Assembly: GCA_013350335.1 (NCBI GenBank)
Contig: CM023536.1
Coordinates: forward strand, 39,750,314 to 39,814,313
DNA length: 64,000 bases
Direction: 5' to 3'
DNA from: Chimonanthus salicifolius
Taxonomy: Eukaryota > Streptophyta > Magnoliopsida > Laurales > Calycanthaceae
Numbering within the stretch: the first letter of the stretch is position 1; every line of letters begins with the position of its first letter. Of this stretch, positions 1 through 11,983 are shown one piece after another. The notes beneath the pieces were generated by a model. The model ran no database searches and was not told the DNA's origin. It saw only the letters and a list, made by a program, of their open reading frames with translations. The translations under genes were made by a program, and so were the position numbers.

Positions 1-600
1 ACATTGTCCCTAATGTTCCCTAATCTATAATGATCAGTTGCAAATTAAAAGAAAATATCAGAATAGAACAACCTGAGTTCAGAAATACATGAGATGACTT
101 TATTATTTCAAATCTGCAAAACAAATAAACACACAAAAATACAACCACACAACATAGACACTAGCTTGACACAAAAACACAAAAATTGTCTCAACGAAAA
201 CTGAAAACCTAAACTAGACACAAACATTGACAGACACAAGACTCTAGGTAGACTCACAATCAGAACAACTATTATCTTTTTTTTTTTTTTTTAAAATTTT
301 CGTTATGCAACTTAATCTAACAATGTAATACTCAAAGCAAATATGCAAACAATTAGACTAATGCATGAAACTAACACCCTAATATGCATGATCAAATTAA
401 ATATGCATTTTTTTGTTTATTTTTTATACAAAATAAATGCAAGACAACCTAATAAAATCTATATGAATGCATGAAAATTAAAAATTTAAAGAAAACGGTT
501 TAGGCACTTACCTTGGTCTGTAGTGGTTACTTCTGGAAATTTTAGAGCGCACGATTAAAATCCCTGCAAAATAAAACACTGCAAAGGTGGTTATATAGGG
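1..600 (-). mobile_element. Tat-type Ty3/gypsy internal fragment
   Basis: This stretch matches about 35620-36290 in the same orientation. Shared landmarks include the CTAATGTTCCCTAATCT stretch, the ACACAAAAACAC-rich part, CTAATGCATGAAA, CCTAATATGCATGATCAAAT and GGCACTTACCTTGG. In the second copy this sequence lies between a Tat 3' region and a Tat leader, so I read it as non-coding internal sequence of the same family, with its 5' end to the right. No ORF of note is present and no LTR is attached inside the window. The family assignment is inferred from context. Confidence 0.55.
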
Positions 601-605
601 ATATA

Positions 606-1027
606 CTCTCTTCGTCTCAAAATACTTGTCTATTTTGATTTTATTTTTTATTTTTTAAGAATTGTTTTCACGCGGAGCGTGTCTAGATTCTCTGAGTCAA
701 TACGAACTTGATATGAATGATTTTGAGGTAACAAGATTACGAATAAACCTTAATGAACTTAATTTAGTAGTTAGTGAGCCTTTCCTAACCATCCATCAAT
801 TCATGGTTCCAGACGATGAGCGTCGGAGGTGAAAATAATTACGAAATGCCGCATATGGGCAAGTCAAAGGTTATAAAATAAGATCATTTTCCCATTACGT
901 TAGAAGATGATTTGGAGCTCATTGAAAAGGTTAAAGCTTTGATTTAATATGAAAATAAAAGAATAGAACAAGTAATTTGGGACAATTCCAAAATACATAT
1001 AGGACAAGTATTTTAGGACAGAGGGAG
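606..1027. mobile_element. Stowaway-like MITE (Tc1/mariner type)
   Basis: The left end reads CTCTCTTCGTCTCAAAATA and the right end is its inverted counterpart, finishing TTTTAGGACAGAGGGAG. These match the CTCCCTCCGTCCCAAAATA ends common in plant Stowaway MITEs. A TA dinucleotide flanks both sides (604-605 and 1028-1029), the target duplication expected for this superfamily. The element is 422 bp with no transposase ORF, so it is non-autonomous. It lies beside the Tat fragment and is younger than its surroundings. Confidence 0.85.
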
Positions 1028-1029
1028 TA

Positions 1030-2913
1030 TAAGATCACTTAGATATATCTTGGATATAAATTATAAATTTATGTAACTATCTTAATTTTTTATTTAAGAA
1101 TATAAGTTTTAATGATTAAAAGAAATTATGTTACTTTTTATAGAAAAAATCACTTGGAGGATGTTTTGAAGAATTTTTTAAACTAATTTACTAAATTATA
1201 ATGTTTGTATATGGTGAGAGAACTTGAAAACTAGTTTTTTGATTTGATGAGTCTACTTATCATAATTTTTCCATTAGAATTGAGGCAACCTAACATATAC
1301 TTGTCAAAATCTTACCCGACCCAATTACCCAATCCGACCCAAAATGATATAGGCAACATGTGCATCTACAAAATTAAGGACTTTGCCATACTTCAAATTT
1401 GCAAAAAATTTATAGACTAAACAAGCTATTTTTAGAATGTTCTTTGTCTCAAGATTGTATTATTAGTGGCCCATGTCCATATATGATAAGTCTAGGGCAT
1501 TGTTTTCGGTGTTTGAAACACCAAAACTCAATTAGACAGTCCATATCTAATAGGAGAAAGGGGACTTGTGATAAAAGGAGAGAAAAATAGTAAAAAGCCC
1601 ACATTCTTTGTGTGCTTTAATGGGACATTTGTCATTCTAAAATTGACTAAAATAATTTGTAATTTTGTAGATATCTTATATATCAAACAATATCGGATTT
1701 AAACAAAATTAAATTTATTGGAAATCTTATTTAGAGACCTTTCCAATGAACTCAAATTTATGAAATTCTAACATAGCAGACAAAGTTATGAGTCATTTTG
1801 TAACATGCTATCTTAGAGTGACGAGAATGTTTACTTATAGCAAATTTTGTGATCCAACCACTATAAATAAAGGGCCATGGACGACCATAGGCTATAGTTA
1901 TTTATGTTTTCTCAATTCAATTCTCCTTTTGATGTGAGTTATTTTATGTTTTCTTGTTGAATTTAATTCTGTATTTAATTATTGTACAACTTTATTTTTC
2001 AAGAATTCATACTTTATTTTTCTTAGGTATGAGTAATTTAGTGTTTATTTTTCATATCAGCGTTGATTTTGCTCTAGATCTATTTGTTTTGTGAAAGCAT
2101 TAGATCTTAGGTTAGACATTTAATTGAGGTTTTCTCTTTTGGTTTTCTACTTTAGGAGCTGAAATTTATTGGAGTTTTTTTTAGTTTTGGTAAAAAAGAA
2201 AAAATTGTAAAATCTCATCTAGGTAATTTGGTTGAGTTCTTTTTTATTTTTAATTCTACCTTAGAGCCATATTCAAATTCCCTTAGATCTAGTAAACTCT
2301 AAATTTCAAAACATTTTTGTTCAATAAATTTTTATTTGGATTTTCTCTAAGTTTCTTTATTGCTTAGAGTCAAACTCAAGTTTTAATTGGTTAGTTTACG
2401 AACTTTAGCCTAAACCCTTCAATGGGAAGACCATTGGTACGTTAGTTACCAACTCGAACCTTGGCCCTTCATTACAAACCGATCCGTTTTTATAAATGAC
2501 TCGATTTGACTTTTTTAATAGATGTGTAATGACTCGACTCGTCAAATTATCACGAATTTGCATAGAAGATTAGTGGAATGACATTTGGCACAAATCTAAC
2601 CAAGTTCACTTCAGAATAGGGTGTTTGGAAGTAGCCTTGATTTATGGAGCACATTTGTGGTATCAAATGAACTCCAATTTTGGTGAAATTTATTTGGTTT
2701 GACAAAATAGTCAAAGATCTTTCCGACGATCACAAGAACGTCCAATTTCAAACTTCGTAGCTCAAGTTATGGTCATTTTAGTGAAGATGTACAAAACTAT
2801 AAAATTGCATATCAGAATACCGATGGGTAAGTTCGATATTTCGAGGGTGAACTTCAGTATTCCGAAAGAAATCTTCGAACACCATCCTGGGTGCTAATTT
2901 TTCTGTGGACTTA
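1030..2913. other. Unassigned AT-rich sequence, LTR-like
   Basis: No convincing coding sequence is visible. A good TATA box (TATAAATA, 1862-1869) is followed by a T-rich stretch and a GGTATGAGTAATTTAG segment. That arrangement recalls the promoter and R/U5 part of gypsy LTRs on the plus strand. I could not find clean TG/CA ends or target duplications, so this may be a truncated LTR. Short ORFs here look like chance. Confidence 0.3.
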
Positions 2914-2955
2914 GTCTCTGAAAGTTCTCCCTTAGTGCTAGAACACGATTGACCC

Positions 2956-2970
2956 GGGGGGGGGGGGGGG
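2956..2970. repeat. Homopolymer run of 15 G
   Basis: Fifteen consecutive G lie just inside the 3' end of LTR copy S1, after GATTGACCC. The sister copy at 6838 has the short purine stretch TAGAGGAGGGG at this place. Copy S4 has 35 G at the homologous place (11986-12020). Confidence 0.9.
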
Positions 2971-4498
2971 CGCGAGTTGGGTGAATAAGTCAATCCCAGT
3001 TTCCATGGTGTTTACAAATTTCTTGATTGTTTAAAGTTTAAATGCAGCGGAATGACAATATTAATCAAGAGATTTGTTTAGTGTGATAAATTGTTTTTGA
3101 TTACTTAAATGATAACACTAAGTTTAGAACCCTTTGTATATTGCTTTATTATTAATGCTTGTGCACAATGTATAAATAAAGATAATCAAATGCAAAGTGA
3201 TGTGTGTTGAGAAGAGTGCTTAAATACTAAAACACAACCATACAATGACCAAACACCATAGACCAAATTTATACTGGTTTGTTTAGCCAACCTGCATCTA
3301 CTGTTAGAGTAAGAATTTCACCTTACTCATTTGGCTGGGAATTTCACCCACCACATGTAGAATAGGAATTTCACCTATTCAATTTGGCTGGGAATTCCAC
3401 CCACCACATGTACCAGAGACTACGCTCTAGATTTTTATAGTGGTTCCGGAGACAAGCCTCCTTAATCCACTTTCACAGGATAAAGGTTTTAAAACAAAAT
3501 TAAAACCAATAAGCACTTGTCTTGAAGCTCTTTCTCGAAGATGTGTGCTTCTCCAAAATCCACCAATGTGTGACCGAGTTAATCCCGACGCTCCACCTTA
3601 TAGCCGTTGTTGAGCAATCACAATCTCAGAGTGAGTAGGAAATTGGTTCTACCAATATCTATCCTAGTTGATTATCATGTCTCCTCTCTCTCTCACAATC
3701 TCAATCCATATGATTGGTTGTATTAGATTTCGGAAGTGTAAGCACAAGAGAGAGAGTGATCCTTTTGTTGGCCCTTGTGTAAGCTCACTGATAATGATGA
3801 GGGTCCAACTGATTTTCCAAGGGATATCCAACTGGGTTGTACAAAGATTGGTATTTATAGGGAACACAACCAGTTTTTCGGGATAGTCCAGTGCCGACAG
3901 GTCAGGCGCACTGAGGGGTCGGTGATTAAAAATATTACTGTTCAACAACCCGACCGTTGAGCACTAAATGCACTTTCAATGGCACAATTTATATCTGGCC
4001 AACATGTCTGTGTTACCGATGGGTTGACAGTCATAACACCGAGAGGTCGGTCCATATGAGAGGCTCGGTCTGGGGCAACACCATGCTGACAGAGTTTCAA
4101 GTCAAAAAATAGTCTTACCCAGAGCGACCTGTCGCCCTTTATCGAGGTGTCGGTCTTGGTACTCTCGACCGGTCTGTATTACCGATATGTTTGTTTTTTC
4201 GAGAGTCCACCTGAGTTCTAAGTTCCAGAACTTATAAGTCTTTATCGAAGAGTTGTTGACCACTAGGGGTCGTTTCAGCCTTTCACCAAGGGGTAAGTGC
4301 ATACGAGACTCTTGATTAGAGGCATACGCAGAATGACAGTTCAACATTCCAGAACCTTTGTCAATCTGGTCGACTAGTCTTTGACCATGATGGGTTGATC
4401 TTGTCTCCACCGAGGGGTCGGTGAGAACGACTGGTCGAGCTGACAGTGAAATTAATTCATATTTCCAAGTTCACTTCCAATTCACTGTCAAGCTTCCT

Positions 4499-4685
4499 CT
4501 CTAGGCTTTTTATGATTTTACCCTTTGTTCAACTAAGCCTAGGAATGATCCTTCTAAGGTGTGGGTACCATCTAAAGTCATCTATGGCCAAATACCTAAT
4601 GGTCTTCTCTAGGCTTTTTATGATTTTACCTAATGGTCCTCCTAAGGTGTGGGTACCACCTAAAGTCATCTATAGTCAAATACCT
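4499..4685. repeat. Tandem duplication inside LTR S1
   Basis: Two imperfect units run roughly 4499-4597 and 4606-4685. Both begin CTCTAGGCTTTTTATGATTT and both contain AAGGTGTGGGTACCA followed by TAAAGTCATCTAT. Copies S2 and S3 have one unit, so the duplication is private to S1. Confidence 0.75.
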
Positions 4686-4839
4686 GTTTTGTGATTGCCA
4701 TAACGAAGAAATTTAATCCGGTGGAGCATGATCTTCAATCTTGATTACCTTAAGTCTTCAACCTTCTACCAAGTGCTTCTTTCCGAGTCATGGAATTGAC
4801 AAACTTAGGGACTCGACAAGCCGAGGTACTAATAGTCTC

Positions 4840-5147
4840 TCAAGTGAGATCGGTATACCGAAGGTAAGGTAAGGTATACTCATGGAAATCTTAGAAACTT
4901 TTGTATTTATTTTATTAATTTCCAAAAATTGGTACAAAACCTTTGTTTTATTGTTTTGGCTTAGATTTGAACCCTTAGACCCCAAAAATTGCATAGTAGA
5001 ATTAGAAATTATTCAAAATCTGTTCAAATTCATTCTGGTTTTCTCTCAAAATAGCACCCAGTTCTACTCAACTCAAAATTGATTTATTTTAGATATCCCA
5101 AAATATTTGTTTTTAACAAAATTAATTAGACAACCTGAATCTAACTT
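4840..5147. other. AT-rich spacer between two LTRs
   Basis: This 308 bp AT-rich stretch separates solo LTR S1 (minus) from LTR S2 (plus). I see no ORF, terminal repeat or RNA gene in it. Confidence 0.5.
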
Positions 5148-6685
5148 TGTTAGTGCCCCTGTCTTGGCCGAGTCCCTGTTTGTCAATTCCATGACTCGGG
5201 AAGAAGCACTTGCTAAAAGAGTTTGAAGACTCATGACGATCAAGGAAGGAGATCATGCTCCACCAAAGGCTCAAAGCTCATCGCAATGGCAATCACAAAA
5301 AGGTATTATGGCCATAGATGACCTTAGGTGGAACCCACACCTAAGAGAGGATTATCCCTAGGCTTAGTTGAACAAAAGATAAAATCATATAAGGCCTAGA
5401 GAGGTTAATATACAGTGAATTGGAAATAAACTTGAAAAATGAATTATGTTCACTGTCAGCCCGACCAGTCTATCTCACCGACCTTTCGGTAGAGATAGGA
5501 CCTACCCATTGTGGTCAAGGACTGGTCGGCTAGTTTGACATAGGGTCTGGAACTTAGAACTGTCATTCTAAAAATGCCTTTAACCAAGAGTCTCGTATCC
5601 ACCGACCCCTCGATGATGAACTTAATCGACCCCTCGTGGTCAACGACTCATCGGGAAAAGAATTATGTGTCATGTACTATGAACCAAAGTAGGCTCTCGA
5701 GAAAACAAACATCTCGGTGATTTAAGACCGACCGAAAATAACAAGACCGACCCCTTAGCAAAGGGCGACAGGTCGTTCTGGATTTGACTAGTTTCTATCT
5801 TGAAACTCTGTCAGCATGGAGTTTCCCCAGATCGAGCCTCTCGTATGGACCAACCCATCGGTGCCATGACTATCGACCTATCGGCGACACCGGCATGTCG
5901 ACCGGGAAGTAATTATGTCATTGGGAGTGCATTTAATGCTCAATGGTTGGGTGGTTGAACGGTAGTAAATATGAACACCGACCCATCGGTCCTGGACAGT
6001 CCAAATGACCGTTAATACTTCTCTATAAATATGAGTGTTGTATGATCATTTGGGCATCTTCCCTAAATTGAGAAAAATCATATAATCTGAAGAACGATAA
6101 ACTCTCTTGTGCATATACAAAAAATCAAATACCCAATCTTAGAATAAAGATTGAGAGAGAGAAAGAAAGAAGAGAAGATACAACATCTACTAGGACATGA
6201 ACCAATTATCCTAGTCTTATTGAAACTGTGATTGTTGTACGATGTCTACAAGAAAGAACGTCATCACAACTTGAGTGAATCTTTGAGAAGCAAACATCAT
6301 CAACGAGAAAGAGCTTTAAAGCAAGTGCTGTTTGGTTTTAACTTTACTTTTAAAACTTGTAACCCAAAAGTGGATCCAAAAGTGGATTTAAGAGAGGTAT
6401 TGTGGAACCACTATAAAAAACTCTATAGCATCATCTCTGGCACAGAGGTGGGTGGAATTCCAAGCCAATTGAGTGAGGCGGAATTCCTACTCTAATTGTG
6501 AGGGTGTAAGTTCCCATTTAATGAAATTTGGGGATAGCTCAAGGTTGGGTGAATCCTAACAGTGGATGTAGGTTGGTTAACCGAACCACTTTATATTGTT
6601 TGTCCTTGAGATTGTGGTGTTCGAGCTAACTTTTTGTATTGATTGTTCAATCACTTTTGGTAACACACTTACTTGATTATTGTAT
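5148..6685 (+). mobile_element. Truncated SIRE-like LTR (copy S2)
   Basis: The copy starts TGTTAGTGCCCC, the canonical start of this LTR family. It runs colinear with the reverse complement of S3 until about 6685, where similarity stops just after TTGATTATTGT. About 150 bp of the 3' end are missing, including the site where S1 and S4 carry long G-runs. A TATA box (TATAAAT, 6024-6030) lies downstream of a block with repeated ACCGA/TCGGT motifs, which marks U3. I saw no target duplication, as expected for a truncated copy. Confidence 0.75.
6024..6030 (+). promoter_or_regulatory. TATA box of LTR S2
   Basis: TATAAAT preceded by CTTCTC and followed by an AT-rich leader. It is conserved in position with the other copies, for example on the minus strand near 7650. 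It is the probable core promoter of this LTR family. Confidence 0.6.
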
Positions 6686-6837
6686 CGCCCACACTTTTAC
6701 GAGCAGCTTCGACTAGATCTAACATTGTCTCTTGCACCCTCCTCTTGCAGTCACCGCACCAACCAGCTCTCATCCCAGATCTGCAGCTGACCCCCTTAGT
6801 ACATATCGTCTGAAGCCCAGATTTGGCCTTTGACAAT

Positions 6838-8538
6838 TGAAATTAACTTTTACACGGGTGCTAGAACAACCTGATTGACCCTAGAGGAGGGGTGAATAGG
6901 TCAATGTAAATTCATTGGTCCTTTTTTAATTTACTTGATTGATTAATTTAATTGCAGCGGAAACAACAATCAAGATTGTGTGTGTCAGCAAATGTGATTA
7001 AAACAATCAACACAAGAATTTGGTTCTAACACCACAAACATAAGGACACGAGATATATAGTGGTTCGGTTCGCCAACCTACATCCACTGTTAGGACTCGC
7101 TCAACCTTGAGCTATCCCCAAATTCACTATGTGGAGACTTACACTCTCACAGTTAGAGTAGGAATTTCACCTCACTCAATTGGCTGGGAATTCCACCCAC
7201 CACTGTGCCAGAGACGACGCTCTAGAGTTTTTTTATAGTGGTTCCAGGGTATCTCCCTTTAATCCACTCACGGGTTACAGGTTTTTAAAAAGAAAATTAA
7301 AAACCAAGAAGCACTTGCCTTAAAGCTCTTTCTCGCTGATGTGTGCTTCTTGAAGATCCCACCAGAGTTGTGTAGACGCTCCTTCTTCCAGTCGTCGTGT
7401 AGCAATCACAATCTATGAGTGACAAGGAAACTTGGCTACCAAAGTGTTCCTAATTCACTTGCAAACTCAATCCGAAGATTGGTTGTTTATGATCTTTCTC
7501 TCATCATCTCTTTCTCATTTACAAACACAATCCGAAGATTAGTTGTTTATGATCTTTCTCTCAAGAGTATTAATCGTTCCTTAGAGTGTATAACTCTTTT
7601 TAAGCTCAAGAAATATGGTAAAAGCGATCACACAATACTCATATTTATAGAGGAGTTTTAACGGTCATATTGACTGTCCAGGATCGATAAGTCGGTGGCA
7701 TCGATGGGTCGGTGTTCATATTTATTACCGTTCAACCACCCGACTGTTGTGCATTAAATGCACCCTCAACGACATTATTACTTCCCGACCGACATGTCGT
7801 TGTCGCCAATGGGTCGACACTTATGGCACCGAGAGGTAGGTCTATACGAGAGGCTCGTTCTAGTGCAAAAACATTCTTGACAGTAGTCTCCTCTTTGGAA
7901 ACCTGTTACCCAGAACGACCTGTCGCCCTTTGCCTAGGGGTCCGTCATGTATCTCTCAATCAGTCTTTGCTTGCCGATATGTATGTTTTATCGAGAGCCC
8001 TTATAAGTTCCCAGTCCAGAACTTATAAGTTTAATACTGACAAGTCGTTGACCATGAGGGGTCGTCAAGGTCATCACCGATGGGTCGGTGCATACGAGAC
8101 TCTCGGTCAGAGGTATTTCCAGAATGACAGTTCTAATTTCCAGAACCAATGCAATCTGGCTGACCAGTCTTTGACCACGATGGGTCGTTCCTGACTACAC
8201 TGAGAGGTTGGTGAGATAGACTGGTCGTGATGACAGTGAACATAATTCATGTTTCCAAATTCACTTATAATTCACTACTCAACTTCTTCTCTATGCATGT
8301 TATGTTTATTACGAACATATGCAACTAAGCCTAGTGGTCCTCTCTTTGGTGTGGGTTCCACTTAGGGTCATCTATGGCCTGATACCTATTCTTGTGATTG
8401 CCATGACGATGAGCTTTGAGCTTGGTGGAGCATGATCTTCTTCCTTGATCATCTTGAGTCCTCAAGCTTCTTGGTAAGTGCTTCTACTCGAGTCATCTAA
8501 TTATCAAACAGGGACTCGGTCAAGTCAAGGCACTAATA
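6838..8538 (-). mobile_element. SIRE-like LTR (copy S3)
   Basis: The full-length LTR reads TATTAGTGCCTTGACTTG from 8538 on the minus strand and ends GTTAATTTCA at 6838. It is about 1.7 kb. The region 6881-6905 keeps the unexpanded GAGGAGGGGTGAATAGG sequence. No matching target duplication is visible (ACAAT left, GATCC right). The minus strand just before the LTR reads CTTTGAGGGGATC, a possible polypurine tract, so this could be a 3' LTR with internal sequence to the right rather than a solo LTR. The 160-residue ORF at 7712-8194 is a chance frame inside it. Confidence 0.75.
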
Positions 8539-9977
8539 GATCCCCTCAAAGAGACTTGTTTGCTAGACTCATCCAGATCTGATTACCAGATCTCTACTCA
8601 ACACCCGTACTTGCCTCTTATAAACCCATATTTTTTCTTTGTTTGAAACAGGGATGGAGACGCTATTCTTGGATGGAAACAACACCTTTAGAGAGATTTG
8701 CCACTGATTTGCAGAGAGATCAGCCACCAATTTGTTTGAACGTCCCTTGTCTGCATTGTCTCATTTGCACCTCTCTGCCGTCTGTAGACAGTTTTGTCTA
8801 GATCTGGCCAAGTGCTCTGTTGGTGTTTGCACCTCTCCTACTTCTGATTGCAGCACTTGTTTCAGGTTCCTAAAATAAATTTGAAAGAGGGATTGGATGA
8901 GAGAAATAATTGCGATATAAAAAAAATTGTGCATTCAATTTGCAAATTCGTGAAGCTGCTATGATTGAAGTCGATGTTCTCCAGAATCTTGACAAACATG
9001 AAATTGGTGGCACTCTTATTGTTTAAATTTGGAAGCTTGGGTTGTATTTGAGAGGCTTGGGCTAAGCTTATTTCTCATAGATCGTGCACAGGGCAAACAA
9101 GTTTTGGAGTGCGTAGCATACTAGATCCACAACAAAATGGTTGAATAAGATTGGAGATGATGTCCAAATGGAGATAAGATTTTGTCATGGTTAATGTTCG
9201 GGTTAGCAGTATCGGCCAGCATAATCGATGTTATTGGGAATATCTATAGCATTATTGTCAAGAATGGGTCTGGTGTCTCCGGTGATGCCTTTAATCCACC
9301 TTGCAAGCCTTTACCGAACTGCAGAGTTCGACTTAGTCTGTCCCTGCTGCCACCATTGTCGTCTTAGATTGTTTTCCTGCATATGGACTATTTTGCATTC
9401 ACCAAAAAAAAAAAAAGATAAGAGCCTATTGTGTTTTGCTTGCCGTCTTTGTCTTCCTCTTGCCGTTAGACTTGGGCCCTTGCAACCATCCTCTCCTCAA
9501 CCTCTCCAGCACATTTGCAGTCCAGTGTTTGCATTTGCAGTCGCTTCTCTTTGCCTTTATCTCTATTTTCTAGCAGATTTGATTTTGTATTAGGTACCCT
9601 TTGCAACCGTTTGTAGCCACAATTTAGAGGATTTGGTTTCTTGTTCTCTTTACAATTTACATCTTTCTCACACTTTGCAGTCCCTACTTGCACTAGTTTG
9701 ATTTTTATGTTCTTTGGCATTGGAAGTGGCATTAGCATTGACGTTTCTATTGGCATTAGCATTAGCATGAATTAATATCGTTTGCACCCCTCTTCTCTGG
9801 CAACTTGCAGCACATGTGGCACGTTGGTTTAGTATTTGATTTCATCGACACGTCTTCACTATTGATCTGCTACTGCTCCACCATATGGCGTCGTCCGACA
9901 ATTGGGTTATCTCTAGCACGTCTTTAGTTCAATAATTGTAAACTCAAGCAGTGAACTTACTTGAGTTTAAGGGAGTA
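8539..9977. other. Pyrimidine-rich unassigned sequence
   Basis: This stretch contains recurrent TTTGCAGTC/TTGCAGCAC words and a short GGCATTAGCATT hexamer repeat near 9717-9770. It holds the kinase-like fragment described separately. It ends in a polypurine stretch (TTAAGGGAGTA) that leads into the copia LTR at 9978. It could be the 3' internal part of a small copia element, but I recognise no reverse transcriptase or integrase motif in it. Confidence 0.35.
8891..9085 (+). pseudogene. LAMMER/AFC-type protein kinase fragment
   Basis: Read with small frame changes, the plus strand gives WMREIIAI, then REAAMIEVDVLQNLDKHEIGGT, then VVFERLGLSL. These are recognisable as the N-lobe of plant LAMMER (AFC/CLK-type) dual-specificity kinases: the WDRE..VAIKIVR strand, the REAAMIEIDVLQ..KHD helix and the IVFE.LG.SLYDF segment after the hinge. 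The stretch between GGT and VFE is shortened and contains a stop. The catalytic loop and DFG motif are not seen. It has no introns, sits among retroelements and is broken, so it is probably a captured or retro-copied fragment. Identification is from memory of the family. Confidence 0.6.
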
Positions 9978-10162
9978 TGTTAGAATATATTAGAGTTAAT
10001 ATTTAATTAGGTTTCTAAGTTTGGGTTAATCTCTAATTAAGAGATATGTTTGATTTAGGTTTAGAGTTTGAGTGTGACTAAAACAGCTCTAGGGTCGGCT
10101 AGAGAATATAAATACATATAATAACATAGATCTTGAATGATACACAGTTTTGAAATTTTACA
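9978..10162 (+). mobile_element. Short Ty1/copia LTR (3' LTR or solo)
   Basis: The element starts TGTTAGAATATATTAG and ends TTTTACA, 185 bp in all, with a TATA-like AGAATATAAATAC near 10106. The preceding TTTAAGGGAGTA is a typical copia polypurine tract, which argues for a 3' LTR whose 5' half lies elsewhere or is lost. No second copy was found in the window. Confidence 0.65.
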
Positions 10163-11924
10163 GGTTGAACCGACCAGTAACCGAAGTCAAACCAATGGTA
10201 ATTTTATTCAGTTTTTAAAATAATTTCTTTTGCTTCCTGAGCTTCTTTTGGACCTTAGGAGCCCTGTTAACTTCGCAAAACACTAGGTGAGGAGAACAAA
10301 TACTTATTTATCGTATTTGTATAGTTTTGCATTCATAATTAATTCTATTAAATGAAACCTTAATGCATTTTGGGTTAAAATGTATATATTATTGAATGAT
10401 TTGACATGGAGTTTGGCCTGAATCGATAAAGGGGCATCACTTACTAAATAATGAGATTCGTAAGGAAGTAAATTGTTCAAAGATGAATGTAAGTGTGGCT
10501 TGAATGCCCAGAACTGAAAGGCGCAGTCTGTCTACCTGATTGAATGCGTGAGAGGTAAATTGAGGTTCAAGGGTAATCAGGTCCCAATTAAGGAGAAACC
10601 ACCCTTTGATGAATTGAAGGCTAGGTGTAATTAGGGGAAAGCACCCTCTCATAAATTGAGGGCAGGGGTAATTAGTTTTTAATTTAAGGAGAAATTGTCC
10701 TCCCATGGGTCAATTTGGAAATAGTGGGTTTTTTCACTAAGAACATAATATTCCAATATTCATATTTAGATATGAGAATGTTATTTCAATCTTAGACCTA
10801 ATTGAATACTGTTTTGGGTCTATAAACTGTTGAAACTATCATTATTGGACATGCTAAATGTTAGTTTAGGGTTGCAGACCTGAAAAAATAATATTTTGGA
10901 CCATAGAATAATCAATGGACTGTCATGGGCCTGTAGAAATTAATTCGGGGCCTGTTAAGCATGTCTTTGGGCTTGAAACTATTTCTTAACTTCTCAAGAT
11001 TCTCTAGGCATGGTAAACTGTTTCATGGCCTAGAAATCTATACAAAAATTGTGTACAGGCCTCCCATAATTGTTCATGAACCTACCAAAATGTTTCTAGA
11101 TATGTGAAAATTGTCTACAGGCGTACGAAATTATTCATAAATGTTGAAATATTAATTAGATATTATTTTTGGGCCATAATAACTATAAAAATCATTTCTG
11201 GACTTGTTGCAGGCTCTTTAAGGGGCTGAAAATTCCATAGAACTGTTCTTGGACCTGTTAGAATGTTCTTGGACCCATTGAAATAAATTTAGGCTTAAAC
11301 AAAGGCTTCAAAATGACCTAAACTGTTACTGGACCTGAAAAACTGGTCACATGAAAGAATCATTGAGTTCGTAGGCTAGAATTGAATACATGAACTGTTT
11401 ATGAACTATAAATTAATGTGTGGACTGTTGCTGGGCGGTATAATTCTTCTAGTCCTGGAAACTGTTATGGGTCAGAAAACAATGTAATGAAATAAATGGG
11501 CCAGAAAATGATGATTGAACTGTTGGTCGGCCTGGAAACTATTAATGGGCCAGCAAGCACCCAGAAAATTGTTAAAACAGCCCAGTAAATATTAAATGGT
11601 CTGTTAATGAGCCAGCAAACTATACATGGGCCAAAAGCATTACAAGCAGCTTTACTGGGACAGAAAGTAATACATGAATACTGAGGACCCAATTAGCAAG
11701 ACTTGGACTGATGATAAGCCAATGACTGGCATTAGAATTGTTAAAGGGCCACAAAATTATGGATATCACATTATAAGACATGAAATCATGGAATGATCTT
11801 TAAACGGTAATTCATGGCAAAAATTCCACGTTTTGAATAGTTAAATTGAAAATCCATTAATTATGGATCCATCAAAATTTCACTCTCTCATCAAAGACCA
11901 CTAACTTAAAACCAAAAGTCCAAT
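10163..11924. repeat. Degenerate GGCC/AAACTGTT array and flanks
   Basis: No coding sequence is recognised. From about 10800 to 11760 the sequence repeats a loose pattern in which words such as TGGACCTG or TGGGCC alternate with AAACTGTT or AAATTGTT every 25-45 bases. It looks like an ancient decayed tandem array, perhaps part of a long gypsy LTR. Near 10280 a CACTAGGTGAGGAG segment resembles the R/U5 part of such LTRs. Confidence 0.4.
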
Positions 11925-11983
11925 TGAAAGTACCCTTTATACGGGTGATAGAACAACCTGATTGACCCTAAAAGGAGAAGGAA

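Larger units (their letters stand above)
2919..4834 (-). mobile_element. Solo LTR, SIRE-like copia family (copy S1)
   Basis: The minus strand reads TATTAGTACCTCGG at the right end and finishes in TTTCA at the left end. It is closely related to copies at 5148, 6838 and 11925, and more distantly to the SIRE LTR at 41905. Perfect 5 bp target duplications GTCTC lie at 2914-2918 and 4835-4839, so this is a solo LTR left after recombination between two LTRs. The 5' terminal TG has decayed to TA. It holds a G15 run, recurring ACCGA/TCGGT motifs and an internal tandem duplication. ORFs inside are not genes. Confidence 0.85.

Noticed and set aside
1399..1590. Short frame MQKIYRLNKLFLEC as a small gene
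   Set aside because: It has no similarity I recognise, no clear promoter or intron structure, and it lies in AT-rich LTR-like sequence.
5300..6010. CG-rich palindromes in LTR S2 as a Helitron hairpin or miRNA precursor
   Set aside because: They are recurrent U3 words found in all four LTR copies. No Helitron TC/CTRR ends or long imperfect stem are present.
7712..8194. 160-residue frame with apparently ordinary composition
   Set aside because: It lies wholly inside LTR S3 on the antisense strand, and other copies of the LTR do not keep it open.
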